A stretch of 64,000 bases of DNA from Pseudoalteromonas sp. XI10 (GCF_001469895.1 NZ_LOPY01000051.1:274137-338136), one strand, 5' to 3'. Shown: positions 46,899 through 56,636, counted from the first letter of the stretch. The notes: generated from the letters alone by a model not told the origin. Numbers and translations are program-made.

Positions 46899-47144
46899 CT
46901 AGATTGCTTGTTGTTGAAATTGGTTTTCAACATTGACGTGTTTAACATCAACCAATTTATTCAATTGTGATGTTAGTAGATAAATTGGCTTATCGCTGTC
47001 TACCGTCATAGTGACGTGAAACGCTTCATCAGCCATTTCTAAATTCATGGTTGTTAGGTCAAAGCCGCGATGACGCGCAACGCGTAAAAAGCGCTCTACA
47101 GCGACACTTTGATTCTTTAATGCAATCGTTAGGGTGTGTTTCAT
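46899..47144 (-). CDS. ilvM: acetolactate synthase II, regulatory subunit
   Basis: The 81-residue ACT-domain protein (MKHTLTIALKNQSVAVERFL) is the small subunit of acetohydroxyacid synthase II. It overlaps the end of ilvG by four bases. IlvM-type subunits are shorter than IlvN/IlvH and often give valine-insensitive enzyme. Confidence 0.92.
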   Translation of the reverse strand: MKHTLTIALKNQSVAVERFLRVARHRGFDLTTMNLEMADEAFHVTMTVDSDKPIYLLTSQLNKLVDVKHVNVENQFQQQAI

Positions 47145-48790
47145 TTTACTGTCTCCGTCATCATTTCATCATTAGCTGCACCGGGTGGTACAAGCGGCCA
47201 TACATTTTCTTTATCATCTATGCAGGCATGCAGAATGTATGGACCTTCACTATTTACTAACGCATCAACCGCAGCATCGACTTCATCTGCTTTAGTGATG
47301 GTTTGACCTGGAATGCCAAACACCGCTGCTAACTGCACAAAATCAGGATTATCTGAAAGGTTTGTTTCAGAATAACGACCTTCAAAAAATAGCTGCTGCC
47401 ATTGACGTACCATACCTAAGCGCTGGTTATCTAGGATTAGAATTTTAACTGGCAGATTGTTACGGCGAATTGTTGCCAGTTCTTGAATGTTCATCATGAT
47501 TGAGCCATCGCCCGACACCGTGATCACAAAATCATTTGGGCGAGCAACTTGGGCGCCGATAGCGGCCGGTAAACCAAAGCCCATGGTACCCGCACCACCA
47601 CTACTTAAATGATTACTTGGGTGGCTAAACTTCATGTGCTGTGCCACCCACATTTGGTGCTGACCAACATCACAGCACACGACGCCAGTTGATGGCATTT
47701 TTTGACTTAGCTGGTTTAATAAATAGGGGGCAAATACTTTTTCGCCCGGATAGTCATAACGCCATGCATGCTCTTTCATCATGCTTTCGATGTGCGTTAA
47801 CCACTCATCAGGAGTTACAAAGCAATCAAGTTGCGGTAATGACGTTTTTAAATCTGCGACTAATGATGCTTTTGCAGGCTTACGCTTACCAACCTCTGCC
47901 GCGTCGATATCAAGGTGTATCACTTTTGCTTTTGCGGCAAACTTGCTTAAATTGCCAGTAACACGGTCGTCAAAGCGAGCACCGATACAAACCAAAACAT
48001 CACATTCTTGCACTGCTAAGTTAGCCGCTTTACCGCCATGCATACCTAACATGCCAAGATCATATTCATAATCAGGTAATACGCTGCCTAGCGCTTTTAG
48101 AGTTGATACCGCAGGCATATGTGTTTTTTCTAAAAACTGCATAAGCTCGTTTTGTGCATCAGCAGCCTGTACACCACCACCGATATACGCCACAGGGCGC
48201 TGCGCTTCACTTAAGATTTGGTTAGCTATCGCAACTTGGTTTGCGTCTAATTTTGGTAAATGATCTTCGGCGGCTAACCAAGGGTGAAATGGTACTTGCG
48301 CCATTTGGATGTCTTTTGGGATATCAACTAATACTGGACCAGGGCGGCCGCTTTGCGCTAGGTGGATGGCTTCTTGTAGTATTTCGGCTAAATCTTCAGC
48401 TCTTTCAACCATGTAACTATGTTTAGTACATGATAACGACATACCTAACACATCCACTTCCTGAAAGGCGTCGGAGCCTATCGCTGCGGTAGGTACTTGC
48501 CCTGTGATTGCAAGTAACGGCACTGAATCCATCATCGCATCAGCAAGGGCTGTTATTAAGTTAGTCGCACCAGGGCCTGAAGTTGCAAAGCACACACCTA
48601 ACTTGCCTGTGCTGCGGGCAAACCCTACAGCTGCAAAACCAGCCCCTTGTTCATGACGCGTCAAATAATGTTTGACTGGCGCACCGTACAAGGCGTCGTA
48701 AATAGGCATGATGGCACCACCTGGGTATCCAAAAACATCCTTAACGCCATGTTTGGCTAATAAATCGATTGTTAACTCTGCGCCTGTCAT
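47141..48790 (-). CDS. ilvG: acetolactate synthase II, catalytic subunit
   Basis: The 549-residue thiamine-diphosphate enzyme condenses pyruvate or 2-oxobutanoate. It has the catalytic Glu region (RHEQGAGFAAVGFARSTGK), FAD-type central domain and the thiamine-diphosphate motif GDGSIMMNIQELATIRRNN near 430-448. The reading frame is intact, unlike the frameshifted ilvG of E. coli K-12. It is first in ilvG-ilvM-ilvD-ilvA behind the ilvL attenuator. Confidence 0.96.
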   Translation of the reverse strand: MTGAELTIDLLAKHGVKDVFGYPGGAIMPIYDALYGAPVKHYLTRHEQGAGFAAVGFARSTGKLGVCFATSGPGATNLITALADAMMDSVPLLAITGQVPTAAIGSDAFQEVDVLGMSLSCTKHSYMVERAEDLAEILQEAIHLAQSGRPGPVLVDIPKDIQMAQVPFHPWLAAEDHLPKLDANQVAIANQILSEAQRPVAYIGGGVQAADAQNELMQFLEKTHMPAVSTLKALGSVLPDYEYDLGMLGMHGGKAANLAVQECDVLVCIGARFDDRVTGNLSKFAAKAKVIHLDIDAAEVGKRKPAKASLVADLKTSLPQLDCFVTPDEWLTHIESMMKEHAWRYDYPGEKVFAPYLLNQLSQKMPSTGVVCCDVGQHQMWVAQHMKFSHPSNHLSSGGAGTMGFGLPAAIGAQVARPNDFVITVSGDGSIMMNIQELATIRRNNLPVKILILDNQRLGMVRQWQQLFFEGRYSETNLSDNPDFVQLAAVFGIPGQTITKADEVDAAVDALVNSEGPYILHACIDDKENVWPLVPPGAANDEMMTETVK

Positions 48791-48848
48791 CGTAAATCCT
48801 CATTCCTCAGTGACATTGTGTATTTGCTGCGACTCAAACCTTAAAACG

Positions 48849-48886
48849 AAAAAGCCCCCCGGACTGTTAAGTGCGGGGGGCTTTTT
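48849..48886 (-). terminator. ilv attenuator (terminator stem)
   Basis: On the minus strand AAAAAGCCCCCC and GGGGGGCTTTTT form a 12-base-pair stem with loop GCACTTAACAGTCC, followed by CGTTTTAA. It lies 25 bases after the leader peptide gene ilvL and 58 bases before ilvG. The upstream segment CCGCGGGGGCTAG (48927-48915) can pair with the CCCCC arm to give an antiterminator. Confidence 0.93.
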
Positions 48887-48910
48887 AAATGCTTCACTTT
48901 TCTCTAAGCA

Positions 48911-48982
48911 CTAACTAGCCCCCGCGGTAATAATAATCACCACGACGTTAATTAGAATTAGAGAAAGTTTGTTTGTAAGCAT
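48911..48982 (-). CDS. ilvL: IlvL, leader peptide of the ilv attenuator
   Basis: A 23-codon frame starts at an ATG at 48982 and stops at 48911. It reads MLTNKLSLILINVVVIIITA, then GAS, with 13 Leu, Ile, Val or related regulatory residues including VVVIII in a row, as in the E. coli IlvL peptide. Slow translation through this run, when charged Ile, Val or Leu tRNA is scarce, should favour the antiterminator and allow ilvG transcription. It is too short for ordinary gene finders. Confidence 0.9.
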   Translation of the reverse strand: MLTNKLSLILINVVVIIITAGAS

Positions 48983-49326
48983 TTATCTGTAACCAAATTC
49001 TGTTCATTTGTAGCGGAAATCTAGCCATCCCGCTGTCTTTTTCTATTAGTACCGCGCTGGGGCTTGTAAGTCAACATAAAAATCAATTCAAAAAAAAGGC
49101 TGAAAAGCAAAATTAAAGAAATAAATATTCAACAATTTCACATATAAAGATTTATATTTCACTATTTACTAAAAATTGAAATTTCATACCTCGTTATTTG
49201 CCATTCTATGATTGATTAATTTTTAGCAATTTGATGTGATTTTTCTGCATAAAGCCGATTTAATTTAACGCCTCAAAGAAAAATTAGTTTAGTATTGAAA
49301 ATAACCACGTTATGAAAAGGAAAGTT
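48983..49326. other. divergent promoter region between ilvL and the TraB/GumN gene
   Basis: This 344-base AT-rich gap holds the promoters of the ilv operon and of the gene at 49327. I see TTTTAGCAATTTGATG-like AT tracts but no convincing open frame, repeat or known binding site. Confidence 0.4.
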
Positions 49327-50205
49327 ATGAAATTCGTCCAGCGTATTAATGCCCTGTTTTTTATGGTGCTACTACTTGGTTTTAGCCAATATGCACTTGC
49401 AGAGCCGGGGTTATGGAAAGTAGAAAAAAACGGCGTTACTTCTTATTTATTCGGTACCGTGCATGTGGGTGACAACAGCATGAAAGGCTTACCAAGTAAG
49501 GTAACAAAAGCACTCGATAACTCAGATAAAGTCATTGTTGAGGTCGATATCAGCGCCATTTCACCAATGGAAATGCAGCGTCGCTCATTACCATTTATGA
49601 TGCTAAAAAATGGCAAAACCTTACAATCAGAATTATCACCAGAAAACTATGCAAAACTGCAAAAGTACTTCGCTGATAAATCAATTGATATTGCGATGTT
49701 TAAAAACTTAGCACCGTGGGCGGTGATGGTCACCATGATGCAGATGGAGTTCCAAAGTGTTGGTTTTTCAGATCAATACGGCATTGACAAGCAAGTACTT
49801 GCTTACGCTCAAGAACATAAAATATCTATTGGTGAGCTCGAAACTCTTGAACGCCAAATGGAAATGTTTGAGCACTTAGCAATTATGAATGACAAGATGA
49901 TCGAAGAAACATTCGAGCAACTTGCAGACGTAGATACCTACTTTTTTGGTCTTATCAAGGCTTGGAAATCGGGTGATATGAAAACACTTACGCAGTTTTA
50001 CAATGAAAGCTTTGATGACTCTCAATATGGTCAACTAAGCGAGCAAGTGATGTTGATAGACCGTAACAACGATTGGGTTAATCAACTATCGACTCGCATA
50101 GGTAAAGAAAAGCTGTTCATTGCAGTGGGCGCTTTGCACTTACCAGAGCAACACGGCTTATTGAAGCAATTAACAGATAAAGGTTTTACCATTACCCGTA
50201 TCTAA
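49327..50205 (+). CDS. TraB/GumN family secreted protein
   Basis: The 292-residue protein has a signal peptide (MKFVQRINALFFMVLLLGFS, cleaved after ALA). The mature part shows the TraB/GumN pattern: PGLWKVEKNGVTSYLFGTVH with GTVHVG at the start, VIVEVDI, and the C-terminal IAVGALHLPEQHGLLKQLTD. The family contains haem- or metal-dependent Tiki-like proteases, but most bacterial members are uncharacterised. The ATG at 49327 is chosen because AAAAGGAAAGTT precedes it; an in-frame ATG at 49312 would add MKRKV. It is followed by a hairpin shared with the convergent modF. Confidence 0.87.
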   Translation: MKFVQRINALFFMVLLLGFSQYALAEPGLWKVEKNGVTSYLFGTVHVGDNSMKGLPSKVTKALDNSDKVIVEVDISAISPMEMQRRSLPFMMLKNGKTLQSELSPENYAKLQKYFADKSIDIAMFKNLAPWAVMVTMMQMEFQSVGFSDQYGIDKQVLAYAQEHKISIGELETLERQMEMFEHLAIMNDKMIEETFEQLADVDTYFFGLIKAWKSGDMKTLTQFYNESFDDSQYGQLSEQVMLIDRNNDWVNQLSTRIGKEKLFIAVGALHLPEQHGLLKQLTDKGFTITRI

Positions 50206-50220
50206 ATGATTTAAATCATT

Positions 50221-50247
50221 AAAAAAGCGCCTTATGGCGCTTTTTTT
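50221..50247. terminator. terminator shared by the TraB/GumN gene and modF
   Basis: AAAAAAGCGCC-TTAT-GGCGCTTTTTT is a symmetric hairpin between two convergent genes. It starts 16 bases after the 50205 stop and covers the last codons of modF. Confidence 0.92.
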
Positions 50248-51689
50248 GTGAAATCTGCCATCTCTAAATAATTGTTGATACCGGCTATTTTGTCACTCGC
50301 GTGGTGATTAACATACACCACGGTGCTGGTGCCTGCAGCGCAGATTTTTTCTATTAGTAATAACACGCGTTGCCTATTCGCTTCATCGAGGCCTAAGCAA
50401 GGCTCATCAAGGATCAATAAGTTAGGGTGTTTAACCATAGCACGAGCAATCAACAATAAACGCTGATCACCAAAAGACAGCTGGCTAAATGAACTGCTTT
50501 GTTTGTCACTTAAACCTAATAACGCTAACCACTTTTTGGCAATGGCAAGTTGCTTATCGGTGGCTTTTTGGTAAAGACCAATGCTGTCATAAAAGCCCGA
50601 AACAACCGTATTGAGCGCGGTGATACTCACTCGATAATCCATATGCAGCGCGTTAGAAATATAACCAATGTGCTGTTTAATTTGCCAAATACTCTCACCG
50701 CTTCCACGCTGGTAGCCAAACACCTTGATATCGTTGCTGTAACACTGCGGGTTATCACCTGTGATAAGGTTCAGCAAACAGGTTTTACCTGAGCCATTTT
50801 TACCTGTTAGCTGCCAATGTTCGCCTTGGTTAATTTGCCAGTTGAGTTTTTCAAATACAGTCTCACCGCCATAACTCACTGCTGCGTTATTGAGTCTTAC
50901 CAGCATTGAATCTGTGAGCGGAGGCGCTTGATGGTCAATATCTGTCTCAGGTATTTGTAACTGAGTATGAGTGAGATGCAATAGCTTAAGTAAATCATCG
51001 CGCTGCTCAGGTGTAGGCTTTGCTAATTGCTCTGTGACATGACCCTCTTTAACGTAGGCGTAATGATCAACAAAGTCAGGGATCTCAGTTAAGCGATTGA
51101 GCACAAAAATAAGGGTTGTTGTTTTACTAAGCTCTGCGAATAGCTGATTAAGCCCTGCCATTGCCGTAACATCTAAACCATCAAAAGGCTCATCAAGCAC
51201 AAGTAAATCTGGTCGGCCTATTATGGCTTGGATCAGCATCAGTTTGCGGGTTTCACCGGTCGATAAATCGCGAAATGCCTTGCTAAGTTTGTCACTAAAA
51301 TCAAATAGGCTTATTAACTGCTGTAGCAAATCACTATCAAGCTGTTGCTCGTCTCGACCTGCAATAATTAACTCATAAACCGTACTCGAAGGCGTAACGC
51401 CATCAATAATATCATCTTGATCTTTTGTTAGCTCAGCCGCAAGGAGCTGCTTTTGGCTGTCTGGCGAAACCAATGCAATACACTCAAAGCTATTCTCATA
51501 CTGGCCTTTTTCTATTTTCGCAAAACCGGCAATGGCAGCTGCCACCGCCGATTTACCCGCCCCATTCGCACCAAGTAATACCCATTGCTGCAATGGCGAT
51601 ACATTGATATTGAGATCATCTAAATAATAAACGTCATTGCCCTGCCCCTTTAGGCTAGCTTTAACATTAACCAACTGCACTTGTTGCAC
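50232..51689 (-). CDS. modF: tandem ABC ATPase, ModF-like
   Basis: The 485-residue protein has two ATPase domains without membrane segments. Domain 1 (about 1-240) has Walker A GANGAGKSAVAA, signature LSTGETRKLML and Walker B DLLVLDEPFDGLD. Domain 2 (about 260-485) has Walker A LTGKNGSGKTCLLN, signature LSFGDQRLLLIARAM and Walker B NLLILDEPCLGLD. E. coli ModF (490 residues) has the same layout and length, and is part of the molybdate region there; here no mod genes are adjacent and the molybdate link is only by similarity. Confidence 0.82.
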   Translation of the reverse strand: MQQVQLVNVKASLKGQGNDVYYLDDLNINVSPLQQWVLLGANGAGKSAVAAAIAGFAKIEKGQYENSFECIALVSPDSQKQLLAAELTKDQDDIIDGVTPSSTVYELIIAGRDEQQLDSDLLQQLISLFDFSDKLSKAFRDLSTGETRKLMLIQAIIGRPDLLVLDEPFDGLDVTAMAGLNQLFAELSKTTTLIFVLNRLTEIPDFVDHYAYVKEGHVTEQLAKPTPEQRDDLLKLLHLTHTQLQIPETDIDHQAPPLTDSMLVRLNNAAVSYGGETVFEKLNWQINQGEHWQLTGKNGSGKTCLLNLITGDNPQCYSNDIKVFGYQRGSGESIWQIKQHIGYISNALHMDYRVSITALNTVVSGFYDSIGLYQKATDKQLAIAKKWLALLGLSDKQSSSFSQLSFGDQRLLLIARAMVKHPNLLILDEPCLGLDEANRQRVLLLIEKICAAGTSTVVYVNHHASDKIAGINNYLEMADFTKKAP

Positions 51690-51818
51690 TTTGAATCCTC
51701 ATTCTAAGTTACCGTTAACTTGACGTTACCGTATTCGATAAAAAATTAAAAATCGTTTAAACCTTTTTTGAACACAGCTGCGACTAAGGTATAAAAGGTC
51801 ATCAACAGGAAACAGACA

Positions 51819-52442
51819 ATGAAAAAATTACTTTGTGTAGCAGCAATTGGCTTAGCACTAACAACAACATACGCAATGGCAAAAGATTCACGTGAACTAA
51901 ATCACAACTTTGCTGTGAGTGGCGCAAGCCAGCTTGATATTGATTTTCCGGTGGGCAGCTTAGAAGTCGAAAGCTATGACGGTAGCGAAGTCGTCGTTAC
52001 GGTTCGCATTGAACCAAAAAATGACAATAGCTGGTTCAGCTCTGATGTCGATTTATCAGATATTGAATTAAGCCACTCGCAAAGTGCCAGCTCACTTAGC
52101 TTAAAATTAGATAACGACGACATTCAACAGAACTGGCATGTAAAAATGCCTAAATCGATGGCAATTGATGTTGAACTTGGTGTTGGCGATATTGAAATTA
52201 ACGACGCAAGTAATTCAGTTGAGATTGAGCTTGGTGTGGGCGCGGTAAGAATTGATAGCGCGCTTGATGACTACAAACGTATCGAGCTTGATACAGGTGT
52301 GGGCGACACTAAAATTCGCGGCTTAATAAATGACGGTAACACTAGCCGTAAAGTGGTTAGCTCGCATTCAAGCTATCGTGGCAATGGCCAATACGATATC
52401 GAAGTCGAAGTGGGTGTTGGCGACATTAAAGTAACGAACTAA
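51819..52442 (+). CDS. secreted GVGD-repeat protein (DUF4097-like)
   Basis: The 207-residue protein has a signal peptide (MKKLLCVAAIGLALTTTYAM, cleaved after AMA). The mature part is mostly beta strands with a repeating pattern ELGVGDIEIN, ELGVGAVRID, DTGVGDTKI and EVGVGDIKV, spaced about 20 residues apart, as in DUF4097-type beta-helical domains. An acidic surface is likely (many Asp and Glu). The function is unknown; a periplasmic or outer-surface structural or binding role fits. It is monocistronic and convergent with the histidine kinase gene. Confidence 0.75.
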   Translation: MKKLLCVAAIGLALTTTYAMAKDSRELNHNFAVSGASQLDIDFPVGSLEVESYDGSEVVVTVRIEPKNDNSWFSSDVDLSDIELSHSQSASSLSLKLDNDDIQQNWHVKMPKSMAIDVELGVGDIEINDASNSVEIELGVGAVRIDSALDDYKRIELDTGVGDTKIRGLINDGNTSRKVVSSHSSYRGNGQYDIEVEVGVGDIKVTN

Positions 52443-52455
52443 TTTAACGCTTTGG

Positions 52456-54207
52456 TTATCCCTGTGAGCTCTCAGTAAATAAAATGCTGAGAGCTTTTTG
52501 CACTGAATCTAACGAGATCGGTTTATATACGTGCAAGTTTGCCCCAAGCTCGTACACTCGTTGTAAATCATCATTCGATGTATTGGCGGTCACCACCAAA
52601 ATTGGCACCTGTTGCCCCTGCTCGTTACGAATAATATCAATCGCTTTAAAGCCATCCATAACTGGCATATTTAAATCCATAAAAATTAAATCGTAGTGCT
52701 TATCTGAGGCTTTATCTGTGGCAATTAAGCCATTTTCCGCCACGTCAAAGCTGTAATTTAAATGGCTAACCATGCGTCCTAAAATAGTGGCGTTAAGCGG
52801 GTTATCTTCAACAATTAAGCAGTGTAAAGACTGTGGCAATAGCGCTGGCATTGCTGAGTTAACCGTGTTTTCTAGCTCTAAATTAATTACCACTTTCACA
52901 CCATGTGGCTCAGCATTGAGAAATTGAATTTCTCCTTTTAATGCTTTAACAATGTGCATAACCCTAAGCAGCCCCGTTTTTAAGCCTTGAAAATGTTGCT
53001 CTGAGTCATTTTCGTAACTAAGTAAATCTGTCGGCGGCTTTTCAAAGCCTTTACCGTTATCTTGTATTTCCATTACAAAGTGCTGCTCACCTTGGCATGC
53101 AGCTGTTACGGCAATACGGCCTTGGCTTGGAGTAAATTTAACGGCATTGTTAATGATTTCAGCAACGATTTGAGTCAACCTTGCATGGTCAGTGCTCACC
53201 TCTTTATTGAGTGACTCAGCTAAGTTCACGCTCAAGGTAATACCTTTATCGTTACAGGCATATTCATAGGGTGAGATAGCTTGCTTTAATGTTGATAACA
53301 AATTGCTGCTAGTAAAACTTAACTGCCATTCTCCCGAGGTTAGCTGCTGTAAGTCCATTAATTCGTCTAGCATAGCCACCAGCCTGTTAACGCAATAAAG
53401 CGCCTGCTGTTTAGTCAGCTGCTGACTGTCGCTGATATCGAGCGCTTCGATGGATGCGGTTAAACCTTGCAATGGTGTTCTAAATTCATGACTGGTACGG
53501 GCAATAAAGCGCTCTTTATTTTTATTAACACGCTCAGCAAACTCTTTTTGTTCTTTGTACTTAGCAATATTTTTAGTGACCAGTTTCTCCATGGGTTTAA
53601 AAATGAAAAATAACTCAATGGCTAATAACGTCATGGCGATGAACCAAAACAATAGCTCTAAAACCGCCAAAAATGTGACTTTTTGAACTGATTTTTGTTC
53701 AAGTAATTTAACCGCTTGGTCTAGCTTTGTGAGTAGTGCTTCAAGCTGATTGCTAACAAATGTTGAGCGGTCCACATAGGCAAAATTATCGGTATTGTTT
53801 AATAGCTGCTGCGCTTTACTCACATAGCGCTTCACGTGCTCATCTAATGCGGTAGGCGGCGAGAAGTAATGGGCCTCAAGCGCCTCATTTAAATGAATAT
53901 AGTGACCTTGCTCATCCTGCTGAATTAAAAATTGATGCCCTGCAATAAATTGCTCAACCGCTTGTTGCAATAGCCTTCGGTGTTGCTGTTGGAAATGATC
54001 GGATTCATGGTAAATGAGTGCATTGCCGTACAAGGCTATTTTTTGTGACAGCATGCGTTGCTTACCGGCAATATTGATAACCTTGGCATCACCCTTTTGG
54101 ATATACAAAAGGCTCTGTATCAAGATGGCTGATACAGAGATCAATATGGCAATCGCCAATAACCCCCAGCGATATCGTTTTCGGATATCTGTGACTAGCT
54201 GCAACAT
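52456..54207 (-). CDS. hybrid histidine kinase with PilJ-type sensor and receiver domain
   Basis: The 583-residue protein has a transmembrane helix (14-36), a periplasmic sensor (37-175) whose start INIAGKQRMLSQKIALYGNA is the type found in PilJ and NarX/NarQ sensors, a second transmembrane helix (about 178-203), a HisKA domain with the phosphorylated H240 in ARTSHEFRTP, a HATPase domain (ITNAVKFTPSQ-like, DNGKGFEKP) and a C-terminal receiver with DLIFMDLNMPVMDGF. It has no output domain and no cognate regulator nearby. It lies downstream of the cti operon on the same strand, separated by a terminator. Confidence 0.92.
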   Translation of the reverse strand: MLQLVTDIRKRYRWGLLAIAILISVSAILIQSLLYIQKGDAKVINIAGKQRMLSQKIALYGNALIYHESDHFQQQHRRLLQQAVEQFIAGHQFLIQQDEQGHYIHLNEALEAHYFSPPTALDEHVKRYVSKAQQLLNNTDNFAYVDRSTFVSNQLEALLTKLDQAVKLLEQKSVQKVTFLAVLELLFWFIAMTLLAIELFFIFKPMEKLVTKNIAKYKEQKEFAERVNKNKERFIARTSHEFRTPLQGLTASIEALDISDSQQLTKQQALYCVNRLVAMLDELMDLQQLTSGEWQLSFTSSNLLSTLKQAISPYEYACNDKGITLSVNLAESLNKEVSTDHARLTQIVAEIINNAVKFTPSQGRIAVTAACQGEQHFVMEIQDNGKGFEKPPTDLLSYENDSEQHFQGLKTGLLRVMHIVKALKGEIQFLNAEPHGVKVVINLELENTVNSAMPALLPQSLHCLIVEDNPLNATILGRMVSHLNYSFDVAENGLIATDKASDKHYDLIFMDLNMPVMDGFKAIDIIRNEQGQQVPILVVTANTSNDDLQRVYELGANLHVYKPISLDSVQKALSILFTESSQG

Positions 54208-54254
54208 GCTTTACTCATTATTTTTTAAAATAATTGTAGTTCATAGAATACAAG

Positions 54255-54277
54255 AAAGCCCACTTGAAGTGGGCTTT
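54255..54277 (-). terminator. terminator between cti and the hybrid kinase gene
   Basis: AAAGCCCACT/AGTGGGCTTT is a ten-base-pair stem with a TGA loop, followed on the minus strand by CTTG. It lies 23-45 bases after the cti stop codon. Confidence 0.75.
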
Positions 54278-54299
54278 AAACATGATAGTTAACAGAAAT

Positions 54300-56636
54300 T
54301 TATCGATTTTCGAGTCGGTTATAGTCAAATAACCCAAATTCAACGCCGCGATACTCTTTCGCTACACGGTGTAAAATATCGCTGTATTGCCAAAACTGTG
54401 GATGTGTTCGGCGAATAGCGAACTCACTTTTCAGATCTCTGTAAGCTGCTTCATCTGTTGCTTTAGCAAGCCCAGTGGCAAAAGCTGCAATTTGCTGGTC
54501 ATTGTGTAAATACCAAATGGCTTCTGGGTAATCACCTATGAATCCAGGCACAATTGTTACTGTATCTTCGTCATAAGCTCGTTGCCCTTCTTCATTCAAT
54601 AAGCTCGAAATATTGTAATGAGCATTATGATGGATCAGGGTATAGGCCTTGTGCTTATCATCGCCATCTTTGACTAACACAAACGAAATTTGTGGCAGCA
54701 AGTTCACTGCTTTAACCGGAAGGTTGTTAATTTTAGCAAGTGGCTCAGGTACTTTCGTATAGTCATAACGAGGGCTTAAAATTGGCTTAAGCTTCTCTTT
54801 TAGCATATTGAACAACTCTGACTGCGGGTCCATTGTTTTGTATTCAATGCCCGTAGGTTGGCTAAATGACAATTCATCTTCAAAGAAACTCGTTAAGCTA
54901 GGTGGTGATTTACGATACCACTGAGCTTTAATTTCTTTACGCTTAGCTTCTGGTAATAATGCAAGGTAGTTTGCTTCACCCTCTAAACGTAAAAAGTCCA
55001 TATACAAACGAGTTAATAACTGATGACCAATATTGCCATACACATCAAACCCCGCCACCAGCAAGTAGTGAATACGTTCAAATAGTGCGTAATCGAGTAT
55101 CCAGGCGGTTTTTGGTTGCTGGCCTATCCAGCCTTTTACAACTGTTGCGCTATCAAAGTGGCGGAACACTGTAAGTGCTGCATTTTGGTTATGGCCATCA
55201 CCCTGCCAAAGTAAATCGGTTGTTAGGTGCTGACCGTTCTCAAACATCTTATTAGCCAGTGCAACTTTGGCTGACAAATATTTGTTTTGGCGTTTTGAAT
55301 ACTTCACCCAACTAGAAATGGGCAAGGCGTTGCTTTCTTCTTCTGCTGGTAATGCTAAGGCATCTTCATGTTGTAACAACAATTCACCCACTTTAGGTGT
55401 CGCCGCCATTTCAGGTTTAGCAAACCCCACCCAGAACTGGTCGTTAATCACGTTTAACGCGATTTGACCTCGACAAACAGGCCCTTTAATAAAGCCCATA
55501 ATAATAAGCTCAGCTTCATCAAGCATAAATTGATAACGTGAGTTTACTGGGATTGCAGCAAAGGCTTTAAATGGGTTTGAAGCCACTTCTGGTTTATAGC
55601 TTGGTAGTTTATTTACTTGATAATCAGCTTCAATAAATTGCGAATGGATGCGTGCAAGCTTTTCGTCATTTAATGCTAAAGGTAAATGTGTTTTCGCTAA
55701 GATAGTCGAGCGGTCATGCATTAAACGGTAGTAAACACGCTCAACTTTAGGGTCTTCATAAGGGCGACGAGTGCTAATGTGTTTGATCTCTTCACCCGGC
55801 GGCGTTGAAGAGCGAACTAGCTTAAAGTAGCTGTGTTTATCGCCATGTTCAGGGAAGTAAATATGCGCTAAATACCAGTGCTCATAAATATAGCGAGCAG
55901 CCAGTTGATGCTTTAAACCATCTTGATTTAAGAACGCTTCCCAACGTTCAACTTGTTTTAGTACGCCTTCTTCAGGAGGCTCAATATGAGCAAGGTAACC
56001 GCCCTTCTTAAGCCATTTAGCAAGGTGTTGAAACTCTTCGCTTGAGATCCCCGGCAAACCATAAGGCATACCACTGTGTGGGTTATCTTTAGCGAATGAG
56101 TCAAACTCATTCATTGTGGTACATGTTTGTTCACGATCGAGTGAAAAATCAAACTCATCGCCTAAAATAGCTTGCTTAGGAAGAGGGCTACTTTGCTTAA
56201 GTACTAAGGCATTATAAAGCACGCTACCAGCTAGGTTCGCTTCTTCGGTTTGTGCTCGCTCGTTAAGTACTGGCGTAAAGCCTTTTTCACGCCACTGGGC
56301 GGTAGAAGTCGCATCAAACAGTAAGCGGCTTGGCTCTTGGGCTAATAAGCGAGTGCCGTCATAAACTCGCTCTTTACTTAAGCCGCGGTCAATACCTTCC
56401 ACAGAAGATAACTTAAGCTGACATGGTGCGTCATAACAGCCGTGACAAACTACACAACGAGTGTCGAGTACCGGCTTTACATCACTTAAAAACTCCGCGC
56501 CTTCAAGTGTTGATGCAGCAACAACGCGCTCTCTTGGTTGCTCTTCACCAAACAGTTCATCGTAATGAGCGGCACCTAAATATGCACAGCCACTTAATAG
56601 AATAAGACCAAATACGGTAGTGAGGAGTTTTCTCAT
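54300..56636 (-). CDS. cti: cis/trans fatty acid isomerase
   Basis: The 778-residue protein turns cis-unsaturated membrane fatty acids into the trans form, a fast answer to solvents, heat or salt. It has a lipoprotein-like signal (MRKLLTTVFGLILLSGC, Cys17) and a heme c site in CVVCHGCYDAPCQLKL (C61, C64, H65 with C67 and C72), as in Pseudomonas Cti. The remainder lines up along the whole Cti family (PYGLPGISSEEFQHLAKWL; HYKLVRSSTPPGEE-like; SLPISSWVKYSKRQNKYL-like). It acts in the periplasm. Its ATG overlaps the stop of an upstream small gene by four bases. Confidence 0.93.
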   Translation of the reverse strand: MRKLLTTVFGLILLSGCAYLGAAHYDELFGEEQPRERVVAASTLEGAEFLSDVKPVLDTRCVVCHGCYDAPCQLKLSSVEGIDRGLSKERVYDGTRLLAQEPSRLLFDATSTAQWREKGFTPVLNERAQTEEANLAGSVLYNALVLKQSSPLPKQAILGDEFDFSLDREQTCTTMNEFDSFAKDNPHSGMPYGLPGISSEEFQHLAKWLKKGGYLAHIEPPEEGVLKQVERWEAFLNQDGLKHQLAARYIYEHWYLAHIYFPEHGDKHSYFKLVRSSTPPGEEIKHISTRRPYEDPKVERVYYRLMHDRSTILAKTHLPLALNDEKLARIHSQFIEADYQVNKLPSYKPEVASNPFKAFAAIPVNSRYQFMLDEAELIIMGFIKGPVCRGQIALNVINDQFWVGFAKPEMAATPKVGELLLQHEDALALPAEEESNALPISSWVKYSKRQNKYLSAKVALANKMFENGQHLTTDLLWQGDGHNQNAALTVFRHFDSATVVKGWIGQQPKTAWILDYALFERIHYLLVAGFDVYGNIGHQLLTRLYMDFLRLEGEANYLALLPEAKRKEIKAQWYRKSPPSLTSFFEDELSFSQPTGIEYKTMDPQSELFNMLKEKLKPILSPRYDYTKVPEPLAKINNLPVKAVNLLPQISFVLVKDGDDKHKAYTLIHHNAHYNISSLLNEEGQRAYDEDTVTIVPGFIGDYPEAIWYLHNDQQIAAFATGLAKATDEAAYRDLKSEFAIRRTHPQFWQYSDILHRVAKEYRGVEFGLFDYNRLENR

